From the NCBI GenBank assembly GCA_013397075.1, contig VWZS01000308.1:456553-520552 (forward strand): a stretch of DNA of 64,000 nucleotides. The letters run 5' to 3'. Position numbers and translations under genes: made by a program. Of the stretch, positions 11,245-24,856 are shown one piece after another (within the stretch, counting starts at the first letter, position 1; each line of letters opens with the position of its first letter). A model generated the notes under the pieces. It saw nothing but the letters and a program-made list of their open reading frames with translations. It was not told the origin of the DNA and ran no database searches. The stretch comes from Rhabdornis inornatus (Eukaryota > Chordata > Aves > Passeriformes > Rhabdornithidae).

Positions 11245-14200
11245 GCATTAGCTCCATAGGCTCGTTGATTTAGCACTCTCTCTCACACCTGATGTTTTGT
11301 ACACACTCCCTGGCAGCCATCAGTTGCAGTGGAGGCTGGAATTTCTCTTGCTTTAGGTGAAACAAAGTGATTTTTACAGACATATTAAATAGCAGAACAG
11401 ATTGCTGAACCCCAGGCTAGGTATCACTAGGAGCTTATGAGACTTCTTCAGGGCAGTTTTTTTTTTCTCCTTCACTTCATAAGTAGGATAAGGTAAACAT
11501 CAACCCTTTATGAACAAACACTGCTTTATATAAACCTACAGACAGGAGACATTTACTTACAAAAGGAAGTTAAAGCCTGACAGAAATATGATGTATATTA
11601 CCTCTACCTTAATGGAAATGTGAGGATTTGCTTTCATTTTATAGAAAGAACTTGCTTCTCACAAATTCTTGGAAAATATACTTCTTTCTTTAAAAAACTT
11701 CAGTCTAGCTGAATTGAGGTTACAACCCTAAAATGTTTCCTAACACTAATCTCACATATTACCAGGGTGATAATAACTTTCTTCAGCTGAGAGTGGTGAA
11801 AAGTGAACAGGGAATAGGATTGCTGATCTTTCATTTTTGTTCTTCCAGTCACCTTTTCTGAACATATATGCCATTAAATCTTTAGCCTAGGAAATAGAAC
11901 AAAGATTTATTGCCTCAAAGTAGAATTTCTCAGACACCAAAACAGAGGAAAATAGGGGGTTGCTGGTTTATGAAAAAGGGAGGCAATGTGTCAGACCTAC
12001 CTTGTCTGCTACAGTGGTATTTCAATACGTGCATGTAGCATTTCAAAATATATACTATATATCTTACAATACATATATTTCCTTCTCTCTCCTGAAGTCC
12101 TGATATGAAACACTCATTTGAAATTTCATATTAAATGTAATATATTTTTCAGCTCATCTTCATGCTTGACATGCTGTTAGGTGAAGCCCAAATTCAAGTA
12201 AGCATTGGCTTACAGGGGCATCTCTTATGTGTGACAAAGCAGTGATCCTCCTGTTCATTCATAGCACATTTCCCCATCAGCAGGGTTGTTTTTAACCACA
12301 TTGCCACAAAAGAGAGAATAACAGCACTGAGGGGTTTGTAAGACCTTTCTGGAAACTTGTGGCATTTGTTTGTTTAGGACCTCTGTAGGTGATCTGGCAT
12401 TTTGCTCCAGATTGAGGATCATGAAGCACCATGTCTGGGAAAATAATCAGTATCTTATCTAAATTAAAATCTAAATGAAATCTATGTGCCTTGCAATTCA
12501 ACCTTTTTTTTCCTGTCTATTTTATTTTTTGGCTGAATTCACTCCCGTTTTAAAGAAGGTGCAGAAATGCTAAAATCTCCAAAAGAATCAGTCAGGACAA
12601 AACAATATATTCAAAGGAAGGACGAGAAGAAATAGGAAGAGCAAGTTCAGGTAACACATTAATCTGTTCTCATCCTTCTCCTTCCTTTTTACTGCAGACA
12701 TGACATGATAGGAATGCTGGATACTGCTACTGCAGGTAGGTTTTAAGCTGGCTGAGTAAAGCAGGAAAATAATGTCTATGTTTTCCAGGCTATTTCATTT
12801 AAATGTTTCTAGATAATTCTAGGGATCACTCAGAAAAATAAAACGTGACATTCCACTTTAATTGACACGTACCTTTCAAAGTGGTTAGGTACAGCTTGGA
12901 CAAAAGGTATTTCCGAAAACAAAACAAAAAAAATAAGAAAAGAGTGGTAACGTCATACAAACTGTCAACTTAATCTAACAAATTAAATGTAAAGAGTGAG
13001 TATTGATAGGGCTCTGACCAGGTCTGTGGATCAGTCAGACTGTTCCTATCCCACACTTGGCTGCACGTTTGCTCCCTCATGCTGGTTGAGGACCAAACCT
13101 CAGGAGCTCCCATCCCATGGGACAGGCATGGAGGGGCCCTTCAAGCAGCCACTGCCCCCTCAGAGGGCACATTGATGCTTTGGGAGTTTGAAGTTTAACA
13201 TTATTTGCTCTTCTCTGTCCTTCCATAAAGGACCTTGTGTATCTCCTTGGAATAACACTGTAAAAAATCTTTGCTGTTTTAGTACCTAGCAGAGAACGTG
13301 TTTGTACTCACTTTAAAGTCAGGCATAGATTATGTCAAAGATTTATTTAACACTACCAAAAGCAGAATGCTATAGTATATCTAATTAAAAATAAAGTGTA
13401 CCAGCCTTAGCTAGTTCAAAGACAGAAAATATTTTAATATTCTCTATGTATGTCACACTATATTGTATAAAAGTATAATGTTTCTACTAACTTTGTTTTA
13501 ATCTAATGTTCTCAGTATTGGAAACAAATACTCAGGAGCTCTGGGAAGTTTGGTAGTTTACTTTTTCTGATCTCTTCTTCTGAACTGTGTGGGAAAGAAC
13601 TACTCATTGTACTTTGGAGTCCAGCATAAAACCTACAGTTAGGAACTGAGAGTTGACTTGTAAGTTTTTAAGAGCCTTTTTCACATTACGTTGATGTATA
13701 AATACAGTTTTTATTCTAGAGTTTATAGAGAGCCTGCAGGGAGCAAAAAAAACCCAAAAAAACCCTTTTTGCATTATGTCTCAGACTACACCTACTTTAT
13801 AGAGCATAAATATTCAGGGCAAACAAGCACAATAGACCAAGGCCTTCAGATGCAATGCTGCCTTGATTGTGATTGGAATGAAGCTAACTTTCTTCCTAAA
13901 ATAGCCAGTATGGTGCAGCTGCTTGGATTTTGTAGAATTCCAGAATGATTGGGTTGGTTTGGTTTTGTCTGAATTGTACACAGAAGATTTTCCAAAGCTT
14001 ACAAGTCCCTGTAAAAGACCTACCACTAGTACTGCTACTGGTACCTCTGTGTCAAAAATATATGAAAGTAAATCAGCAGTATATTTTATTACATTTTACT
14101 GTTTGACAGCGACTGAAAAAAATGTTGTTGTTTTTGTTTGTTTTTTCTATTAGTTTACTATCATATTCTTCTTTTCCCAGATAGAATAATGCTGCATAGT

Positions 14201-16880
14201 CCCTTAAGAATAATTATGATTGCAGAAACTAATTGAATCTTCCAGGAGCTTGTTATTCACAATCATATGTTAAATATACTTGTCTTAAGATACACAGTTG
14301 GAATCACTGGTAAGTTTGTTTTATTTGCTGTTTGCATAAAATTGCACAGCATTTATATTCCCTGTTTTCATGTAGTTTCACTAAAAAGCATTGGTTTGGC
14401 TATCAAGTGTTTGGACTTTAAAAAAACCAACAAAAAACTACAAAACCAAAAGAAACAAAAAACAACCTACTGCCAAAATGCAATAAAACAGTTCAAAGAC
14501 AAAATACATCAAAGTATAGAAGTTTAATAGTAAGAAATGAAGAGGAAGCAATTTCTGTGATTCAACCAGTCAATAATCCATTGAAAGTTTAGCCAGAAAA
14601 TGAGAGAAGACACTGAACAGCCAATTAAGTATCATTAGTGGGTATTCTCTCCTTTTCATGTTGCACTATGCAACATCTAAGGTACAGTGGTAATGCAAGG
14701 ACCTTAGATGCACAGACTGATTTTCTGCTTTATCTCTTCTCCTATCATCCATTCAGTGTGACCCATTGATGGAGTAACTGCATCGACTAATTACTTATCT
14801 ATTCTTTGTGTACTTGGATCAACATCATTTGGCTCAAAGGGCACATAGGGAAAAATTTCAAAGCAGTTTTCTGAGAGTCAAATCTGAAAATCTTATATAT
14901 TGACCTTTGTCTTGAATTGATTTCTGCAAAACAGAGTTGGTCCTTTCTCTGAAATTCAGCAATTATTTTTTCAGTGACAGGCAGAACTTATGAAAACAAT
15001 GACAGCTCAGATATAGACTCTTCTTTCAAGCATTACAAAATCTAGATTTTGAAGCAATTACTGTTCAAAGAAGCATCAATATTCTCCCAAAAACTCCCCT
15101 TAGTATTGGGAATTGTCCCATCCCTAGCTTTATTTTCTCATTGCAAGAGGGAGCTGCTCAAAGAATTGCATTTTGTGAATGAAGAAAATGCTCAGCATCC
15201 TGAGACTTTCTCTGACTTGCCAAGCCCATGCAGTGCCTAAAATAAAATTACAGTTGATGGAGTTTGATTTCACTGTAACTTTCTGAAATGATAAAGCCTC
15301 ACAGTCTGTGAGAATGAACTGTTGTGCATCTGGCAAACTCTACTGCTGCCAGAGCAAGTTCAGAGTTCCCTCTTTGTGACATAGTGAGATATGTGCTGTG
15401 CTGTGGATAAAAATTCATCATATTTCCTTCCTCTGTGCCAATGAAATGATATTTTAAAGACCTGATTGTTACACAAACACAGAACATCAACCTGCAGATT
15501 CTAACCTGGTGTAATACTAATGTGAACAACAACAGAGACTGAAGCAGGAGAGTTTGCTGAAGGCATACTTTATTTTAATTTGCTGCCTTGCTCAGCAGAC
15601 TTCATCATAAAAACACTTTAAGTTAAAAATAATGTGCATTTTTACTGATTCTTATAAATATTCTCATACAAATTGTAAAAAATAACAAGTTCCTCCAGGC
15701 TTTCCTCAGATAATATTTTCTCCTTCTGTAGTATGGCTGTTCACCTGAAAGAGCATCCTACCTGTGAGCAGGCCTTTATTTTCAGGGATAAGGCTCCACT
15801 TACTCCTTTTACAGCCATAGATTCTATTATTTTCATTCACATTTTCTGAAAGGACAGCCTTATGAAAATTCTTTTGGTGTTTAGTTTGTTTACTGTTGTG
15901 AAAAGTAATTTAAGTACAGCTGAAAGAACCTATAATTTACTATTTTCACTACAGACCTTACTGGCATATTAACATTAGAGCTGGTTGATAACATAGGAAT
16001 GTGCACTGCAGATGCTAACTCTGAATGACACAATTCTAAACTTTTCAAGACGAGTGATCAAAAATCCTGCTCTCTATGTCAATGCCTCTGAGGTGTTCAA
16101 GATATGGACTGCATGGCACACACAATGAAAATTGACTAAAAAGAGTTACTCTGTTTTCTTTGGTAAATTTAACATACAGGTGCTTCATTTTGCATTATGC
16201 AGAAGTACTTGTCTGCTGGTGATCTCTTAGGTAGCAGATTAAAACCTTATGAGCTGCTAAGTTGGAAAAACTCGTGGTTTTGCTGATTAACATACAATAT
16301 CTAGCTCTGTTTTTAGAGTGAGTACACTTACAAAGTCACCTTTGAGCTGTTCCTGTAAGTGCATCACATAATGGGTACTTTTTCCCAGGATGTGAGCAGC
16401 CTGCTCTCTTCTACAACACTACTGTCCTTTTTTGGTTTGCTCCCTCAGTACCACTACATCAGTCAGTTTTAAGTTTTTCATGATTGTTTCCTAAGATATC
16501 TGGTGTCTTCTTTGAGAGCTATAGATGTAAGGAATTTTACTGTCTCTTTTCCTGGCCAGACTTAAACGGATCTATGAGAAATATTTTATAATTAAAAACA
16601 CCTCCTCAGATATTTGTGTTTGAGAAATTCCTAATGCAAGCCCTTGCTATAAAATTTAGCACACTCTTTGAGCACCTTTGAGTTATAACTCTGGAATCAG
16701 GCAAATGCCCTCTGCTACAACCAATTCTATTGTTATGCTCAACAGCAGAAGCTAAGGAACATGTAGAGGGTCTTCTAAAAAATAAGTATTCTTACCTCAT
16801 AGTTTAGCTTTGTAGCTAAATATAGAAAATCCAAAGGGCTGTGTGTGTGTTGATTGAGCTCTCCAAAATGTTCATAATAA
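11245..16880. other. AT-rich non-coding stretch
   Basis: About 5.6 kb with only short unrecognised reading frames. Several A-rich patches occur, such as 13745-13765 and 14420-14465. No exon, tRNA or transposon could be supported. Confidence 0.55.
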
Positions 16881-17114
16881 GGGAAGGCTTAGATTAGATA
16901 TTAGGAAAAGTTTCTCTACAGAAAAGGTGGTCAAGCACTGGAACAGTCTGCCCAGGGAAGTAGTGGAATCACTGTCCCTGGAAGTGTTCCAAACACATGT
17001 AGATATGGTGCTTGGGGACGTGGTTTAGTGGTGGACGTGGCACTGTCAGGTTAGTGGTTGGACTTGGTGATCTTAGATGTCCTTTCCAACCTGAGTCGTT
17101 CCATGATTTCTATG
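16881..17114 (+). mobile_element. CR1 LINE, 3'-terminal fragment (~235 bp)
   Basis: The sequence follows the CR1 3' region in order: GATTAGATATTAGGAAAAG, 'GGTGGTCAAGCACTGGAACAG', 'CTGCCCAGGGAAGTAGTGG', 'CCCTGGAAGTGTTCCAAAC', 'GGTTGGACTTGGTGATCTTA', 'TCCTTTCCAACC' and a final 'TTCCATGATTTCTATG'. It is 5' truncated and holds no intact frame. It is relatively well preserved at the 3' end. Confidence 0.9.
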
Positions 17115-20100
17115 TGCAGCAGGCCAGTGCTGAGTCACCTGCAGGGACAGGTTTCATACAGATGCCTGTGAATGCAACTCTTTGTAGTGGTGGTCAGCAA
17201 ACATTTCTGAGGCATGTGCAAACTTGGCTGATTGACACAAGAAACACGTTTGCAACTGGTTGTGGATACAATCATTAGATAACAAAATTGGGAATCTGCT
17301 GGCTTATAGTCAGAAGTAGGATTTTTGGAGACAAGAACCATAATGTTTCAATCAATTCCTACCAAAACTTACTCAAGACTGCCAAAAGATTGCTTTAAAA
17401 ATTATGAAGAGTGATCAACAACCTGGAAATTTGGATTATAAAGTACTGACTTGAACAGGCTTATCCCAGGAACCACATAATCCACTCCCTTGGGTGCCCT
17501 TGGGTTGCCTCTCTGATGACTTTATTGATTTGCTTATGTTGGAGAAGGAAACAACTGTTTGCCTCAGCTTTTCTAAGTGGGAGGCAATGACATTCAGGAT
17601 GCCATCTGGAGAAGTTGGTGAGCTGAAACTGAGGCCAGCAAAGAGCAGAATCCATTGGAAAAGCAGAAAGGGATCCTGTATGTACTTGGCAGCATGGTGG
17701 ACTCTTCTTTCTCGAGGGCAGAGCAAGTTTTCTCAAGCCTTTAAAATGAGCTGCCCAGGTAGCCAGATCTCACATCTTCTATCTTCTGTCTTCTCACAGC
17801 TATTCTCACATCTTCTGCTCACACGGCAAGAAGTTACATTTATGAGCCGACATTAGTTGGACCAAGTGAAGGAATTATTTAGAAGCTGACTCTAAGCATG
17901 CATATATTTTTCATACACTATAAATCAAATTTTCATTATTTCAAATTGTGTTGAGAGATGATATATTCAGTAAAAAGAGAGGGGAAAAAAAACACTAAAG
18001 GAAATGTAAATCTCTCCAAGAACTGGTGTAATGTAATATACAACAGTGCTGCACAACATCTGAAGGGCCCCATATTTATCAGAAGCTGATGTCCATGTAG
18101 GATGCTCAGCTGCATTTTGAAGTGTTGCCTCTTTGAAATGTCCTGCTCTTACATTGATGGGTGTATCACACTCAAAAAGAGCTAATGATAAAGATTTCCT
18201 GGCAGCAGCTTCTTCTCTTAAATAAGGAATGTGATGTGTTTAGCATGTATGAGGTAGCTAATTTGTACAAGAAACATGTTACTTAATAAGGTGTAGATTT
18301 GGGTATTGCATGTTAAAGATGGCAATTTATTAATCCATTTATAGACATAAATACATTATAGTTAAAAAAAAAAAACACCTCAAATTTAATTTTTAAATTA
18401 AAATAATTGTGTGTTGCAGTCATTTATTTGATTGTTCTTCAGCTGTCTGACACATGGTGAGATTACTGAAGTATGGAGCCAAAGAGCCAACACTACATTT
18501 AGTTTTGCTTATTCAAATAATGAAGGGGTATTCATGATAAAGTACAAAAGTGTGTAATAGAAAGTAATGTACTGTGAAATAAATTTATGTTTGGAAATCA
18601 AGAATAATACAATAAAAGTTCAAGGCTTAGATGTATTTGGAATCCACTTTATATTGTTTTCATAGAAGAATGGTTGTGACATACAGGATACGAAAAATAG
18701 CAGGAATGAGTTATGAAATCAAAATAATTTATGAAAAATAAAATACTGCCTTCAGGCTTTTCTTGCAGTACAGGAACTGAAAAAAGGTGTCAGAAATGAC
18801 CACACACTCTGTAATTATTGACTCAGGTTTGCAATTTCATGTATAGATTTTTGTACGCTGTATTTTAGGAAGCCAGTGATAGTGATTGTTTGTTAAACTT
18901 GAGTCTGGGAAAACACAGAGAAATGGTGGTAATGGATATGATTCCAGCATTATTATAGTAATGGATTATAATTTTAAAAAAAATTTAAAATGCATGCACA
19001 TATCACGTGCTTCCACATTCTTCCCAGACGCTTACCACAAGTCAAAAAAGCATCTCTCTTTCAAACAAAGGAAGTGTTTCTTAAAACTTTTTCACCCAAA
19101 ACTAATAGAAATGTAAGAACATTAAATTATTGGCTGACATGACAGCTAGGTGTTTGCTTAATTATAACATGATTAAAAAATATTTTCTTTTTACCATGTT
19201 GTATTTTAGCAAAAAGACAGATTAAAATGACACTACTGAATATGCCATGTGCTCTCATAAGCTATTGTCAAGTTTGTAATTATTAGCAGAACCTATTTAT
19301 GTTTCACTTTGTGATACAAAGGTTTCCTGACCGAGCTGGTGAGAGCCTAAATCACATGCTTTAAACCACTTTCTCTTTCTGAATATCTAAATTCTGAGCA
19401 CTTGTGTGTTATTAAAACTAAATAATTAACTTGTTGGAAAATCAAACAAAAACCTGCTAGTAAGCCTGAAGTGTTGTTCATTACTTTTCAGACATTCACA
19501 ATATTATTTACTTTTAAAGATGTATGAAAAACTAATAAAGATCCTTATTTTTAAAAGTATGTTCCTCTAGCATCAATCTCTTGATTTCTTGCTCAAACCC
19601 AAGTATTTTAGACTATTTTAAACATCGTTTTTCAAAATAGTTTTCATATATTGACCCTAGTGATTAAATATTATCTTAAGAGAGAAAAGGTTAAATTCAT
19701 TAAATTCTTCTCACCTCCAGAGCTCTGATCAAAATTACATTTGGCTTCATTTTCAGTGCAGTTGTGGTACTGATGGCAGTAATTAGAATACATTCATTGG
19801 AATGTGACAAAGCTGTTAAAAAAATCACTGCCAATGTGTCATGTGTGGCAGCTGCCTGGAGACTGAGTGGGCATCACCTGCAGTTTTCAGGTATTCAGCA
19901 GTTATAGCTTGTAAATATTCCAGGTAAGAAAAACACCAAAGGTTTCATATTCAGTCACCATGTTATCTTCTTTGAAAAGAAGAATGGTTTTGGTATGGAT
20001 TTTTGCATAAGATGGAATGTGAGCTAATGCTTCTTAGCTCTGAATCCAATTGTTTTCATTTCAAGACTTCAGCATTTTCTTAGCTGTGCTCTTTTCTAAG

Positions 20101-23100
20101 CCACCCTCTAGTGATGAGGAATGGACAGGAGATTAAGTCATTGCCTGGGACTTGGAAGACCTCAGCATTGGAAATATTACTTATTTTCTGTTTTGTTTTG
20201 TTTTGTTTTTTCCAGATCATTAATATAAAATCAATTTGTGCTACGACAATCACATTCTCTGAAGTCAAAGGAGTGAGAAGAGATCTGAAGCTGACCTAAG
20301 AATACCTGGTACCTTATGCAGTCAATAGATTGTTCATGGTGAGTCATGCACTAATTTCTATGACAATATTAATTTTTCTAATGAGGGAACAACAGTCAGG
20401 CCTTATGAAAACTGAATAAGGCCATAGTGGAATTAGAACATTATGAGTAAAACCAGAGACAAAAAGTTTTCTGCGCCCTAGTCATGGAAAGAGGTAGGAT
20501 AATTGGAACAAACAATACGAAATTAATAAAAAAATATAAAGAAGAATATAAATTACTGAGAACAGTAATTACAAATCTGTGTGGGAAGCAGGCACTGCTT
20601 TGTGGCACGGTGGTGCCCTATAAGGCAGCTTTGTGGAGTAGAAGCTGTTTGCACCTGGAAATCGACATGCTCCTGACTCTGCCACTACCAGACCTGGGTA
20701 TGTACAAAATTGAGAATTTCTTTCAGAAAGAAGAAAAAGCAAGCACAAACCTTCACTCTTCACATTTACATAACTTTTTGCTTTGGTTGTGTTAGAGTAA
20801 AAACAAACATAGACAATGAAGTCAGCTCCCTAGAGAAATTTTAATCCAAAATAAAGCCAGAAGATGCAAATAGCAACTATTTGCCAACAAAAGGAAAACT
20901 AAGAAAGTGTGTAGGCTTTGAGAAGAAAACCAGCTTATACCGCATATTAGGTGAGCATAGTTATGGTTCCTAATTATATTTAGTGTAATATCACATAGGT
21001 TTTTATCCATGAAGCAGGCACAAATATTCAGATATTAAAATATTGGCAAAATATTTTAAGTCCTGCATAAAAATCTGAGATTTATAAGAAAAAGAACTAG
21101 AAAAAGAACTAGAAACATAAAGAAGAGAACTGCAAACTTCACTCTGAATAGTTCAGTGGAGCTGTTTCCTGTTTAGGTATCTGTTTTCTCAAAGGTTTAA
21201 ATTTGTACCACACTATTAAATGGTTTCCAATCTCAATGCTTCTCAATGTTTACAGGTTCCTGAGTAAAATCAAGCTTCTCCATCATCTAACCTTGATATT
21301 GACACCTCGTTTTCATCAACAGTTACTGGCTGGGGCTACTGGAACCCCTTGACACTTGGTCATAACATCCACATTCTCATTTTCCATTCACTAACTAAAT
21401 AATCATTGAGGGATAAAACTGCTGGTATGGAACAACAGCACTGCTTAATCCTGTCATTCCCATTTGCCTGCTCTCCCCATGCTGACTTTAGCTGCACAGC
21501 ATTACTGACTTCTGACAACTGAGCAAAACGTGGACTCCTCTCTACAGCATGGTAGAGGAAATTACTGTTTCGCCTTTGTTTCTGCTGCTGCAAGAACATA
21601 GGGCTAGAGATGGCTTTTGTTTTCTCTCCTACATCCTTTCCAAGATAACTGGACCATGAACATCTGAGAAATGACTTTCAATGGGGCTTATTAAACTTGT
21701 ATTAATCTGATTTTTATGGAGCCTACACTGTGACTTTTACTTACTAACAGTAAGAAACTAATGTGAACTTGCAAGCAGATTAGCAGGTTCTTGCTGCAGA
21801 ATATTTTAGAATTCATATCCGAGGAGGAGTCTGATGCTAAAATTGTTTAGGTGCTTAGACTGTAGCTTTCATTTTAAGAAATAGGAATACTTAATGTAGA
21901 GCTCCTTGGAGATTCAAAATGTGTCTAATTATTCACTAGAAGAGTAGAGTAACTAATTTTTTTAGGAGGGGGTTAATAAAAAGAAAACACAGACACTACT
22001 ATTTGTTCGTTTCCAACAGGTTGTAATGATAGTATCAATATGATTTGAGAACTGCCTAATAGGCAAGGAGTCCTTTCAGATTGCAGTTTGACAATAGGAA
22101 GTTTTAAAAATTGGATGAGATGTGGAAATTTTTAAATGTATTCCTAGAAACTTAATTTACTTTGGATTTCTAGCTTTCCACTTTAGATGGATCTATTTCC
22201 CACAAAGTTATGAATCTACAATAGGTACATTTTAACTATTTTGTTCATTGGAGCAAATTCACTTCATATTATGAACAAAGTTTTGAGTAACTGCTATAGG
22301 AAATGAACAAAAAAATCAACCTGTAGAAAGGTAATACTCTTACCAAAGACCTTTTTCCATCTATATCCATAAGTCCTGCAGTGTTATATCCTATTATGCC
22401 TGGTAGGAAAAGTGCCTAGACCCTTAGTGACTGTTGCACAAGGCCAAGTTTATCAAATATCAACAGGTTTTTTACTATGATTCCTAGGCTTTCTAGGGTA
22501 CATCCTGTGTAATTGACATATGAATTCAATATGAAATTTCAGGAGAGAGAACTAATATAGCTCTGCACATCTTAAGACTGTATAAAATAGTTAAAAAAAT
22601 ATTTTTACAAAAGCATGTCAGGTCTTCCCTTGCAAAAAGATACATTTCCATTTAGTAACCATGTTCACATTTTATGCATGCCACTACTGAGGTAAAATGC
22701 GAAAATATTCAAAAATATTGTGTGCAATGAGCCACAGTGTTGGCTAGTCTCATGCTGCAGAGCTAGGGAGAGTGCAGAGAAGGGATCTGTACCTCTTTTC
22801 TGGTTTCCCCATAAACCTACTTGCTTAGAAATGCAGAAATTGTGACAGTGACTGTAGCATCCAAATTGCCAAATGTGTTGGAGGAAGGTAAGGTATTCCA
22901 TGTTCTCTGTACTTTAAAACACTATTCCTCTTATCATGAAATATGCAGTTATCAAAGGAGCCATAAAAAAGCCTTTCCCTTGAAACTCCATTTTATAGCT
23001 TTGAAAATACTATCCCACTTGCAGGAGAAAACACCAGGGGAAAGAGTCTTGGATTGACTTCCTTTAAAGGAACACTATTAAAAATATATTAGGTCTTTAA

Positions 23101-24282
23101 AATTATTAGTAAATATAAGTGTTTCTCAGAGCTGTCAAAAAATACTTGTACTTATTCAAAGGAAAGGATGACCCGACTTTTTCTGTGAATTATTAACCTG
23201 TTCTCATCAGAGTTATCAGATGTGAACAAGAGAAGGCAGACACAGCTCTCAGATCAAAACTCCAGCTGAGCAAGTGGGTTGAAAATATACCATGGCATAT
23301 TCCAAACATGGGGCAACATGTACCATCTCAGTCTAGACAATTAATTTACATCCAGAATTGGCTTTGCAGTTTCAGGATTTCCTTTAGCAACCCTTTGGCA
23401 GCACTGCTGTGAGGCAGTACACAAACTTTCCAGAATAAAGTAGGTACCCTGAAGTAGGTACCACATTCCCCTGGGCAGCAGTGGAGGGAGTGTTTCAGCA
23501 TGGCTGTATTGCCTTCCATGAAGGAATGCATTTCAGAAGCACCTTGCACAGGGAGTGGATTTCCGGAGCCAAGGGGATGTGCTTGTTATTGGGAATCTGT
23601 AGGAGCAAACACCCTGCCCATCCTAGCACCTCCCTTTGGGATGTACCTGCCAGGTTTGGGCATGTAGTGCAGAAAAATGTCGTCTGTGTTTTGTAATGAG
23701 GACTCTGACTTTCTCAAGGAAAGGGTAGATTTTTAGTGTTCTCTAAAGCTCAGGACATGGAAAACAATCAAATAAGGATATTTCTCAGGGGATGGCTCTG
23801 CAGAGACATGTTGTTCTCTTTCTGTGATATGTCTGTAATTTTGAATTTCATCTTTTGATGCTGTTATCATTTTTTTTCCCCAAGAATTCCTCAGTGTAGG
23901 AGCATATATACTCTACAGAGAATTTCTTCATTTTAAAGGGCTTCTCAGTGTGAGTGTCCATCCAGTCAGCAGAAGGTTTCTTGTCATCAGATGTTATTGT
24001 AGTGTGGTCTGGTTTTGACTTTTTCCTCAGAGAAGTGGGTCACCCTCACTAAATTTCCTTGAATGTTTCTTTTTTTGGCTCAGTCTCTGCTTTCAGGCAC
24101 TAATTCTTTTTTTCATTTGGATTATCTCCCACAAATCTTCTGGAGCAGTATTGGGGTATTTCCATATGCACACATACAGATATAAATATGATCTGTACCT
24201 GCAGACCTATACATGGTGTTTAAACTGTCTTTTTGTGAGCAACTGGACAGATTGATGTCTTGAGATATTTCAGGGTGCACAT
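17115..24282. other. AT-rich non-coding stretch
   Basis: About 7 kb without a supported gene. It contains an imperfect TCTTCT-rich patch at 17767-17820, an A run at 18363-18376, an AT palindrome (TTTAATTT-TT-AAATTAAA) near 18386-18403, a TTTTG run near 20190-20210 and a doubled AAAAAGAACTAG near 21090-21115. None indicates a gene. Confidence 0.55.
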
Positions 24283-24856
24283 GTGTGAGGGGAGGGACAG
24301 GTTGGGTCTTGCCCATGTGAGGCAGTGCCCTGTCCTGTGCACCCCACCCCCAGAGCCTGTATCCCAGCCTGGCAGTGGCTGCCCATCCCTGGCACAGCAG
24401 AGGCAATGCTCCACACCCACCTCTGGAGCCCTAACCCAGCTCCTGAGTGGCCAAATGACCCAAAATCCCACCTGGGGGAAGGGCCCAGGAAAGCCAAGGG
24501 GTGTTTAAAGCAGAACATGGGACAGGCACCCTACCTCCTCTTGGGATTTCTATCGGCTGAACACTGCTGGAAACCAGGAGCTGGTAGCTGTATGTCTGCT
24601 TTTCTATATCTTTTCTGTCTTTTTCTCTTTCTCTTCTAATTCCCTTTTCTTGGCATTTTAGAGTCACTTAAAACAGAATGGGCTTAGAGATTGTGAAGTT
24701 GAATGGGTTAAGTTAATGCTTTGGGAAGTGTTTCATGTCGACTGAACGCTGGTCTAAACCTTTTGCCAAAGTTCTCTGATTCTCTAATGTTTCTAGTCAA
24801 GTCTTTTTTGTTGCTTTGACCTCTTGAGAACATCTTGTCAGTATTTCTCCCAGGCA
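24283..24856 (+). mobile_element. Probable solo LTR of an endogenous retrovirus
   Basis: A ~570-bp block is clearly GC-richer in its first half than its surroundings and reads like a bird retroviral LTR. It starts TGTGAGGGGA, has a TTTAAA box at 24504-24509, a long pyrimidine tract at about 24598-24655 and ends near CCCAGGCA. TG...CA ends, a TATA-like box and this length fit an LTR. No polyadenylation signal, primer-binding site, viral gene or target-site duplication could be confirmed, so the borders are approximate. The family is inferred from overall resemblance only. Confidence 0.4.

Noticed and set aside
17494..17856. 120-codon + frame
   Set aside because: No known domain or signal, with two long overlapping minus-strand frames.
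18386..18403. AT-only palindrome TTTAATTT-TT-AAATTAAA
   Set aside because: Such palindromes are frequent by chance in very AT-rich DNA.
20484..20795. 103-codon + frame with a lysine-rich start
   Set aside because: No homology recognised and no supporting features.
24122..24667. Six overlapping frames on both strands
   Set aside because: They lie in a GC-rich LTR-like block where stops are rare; none resembles a retroviral or host protein.
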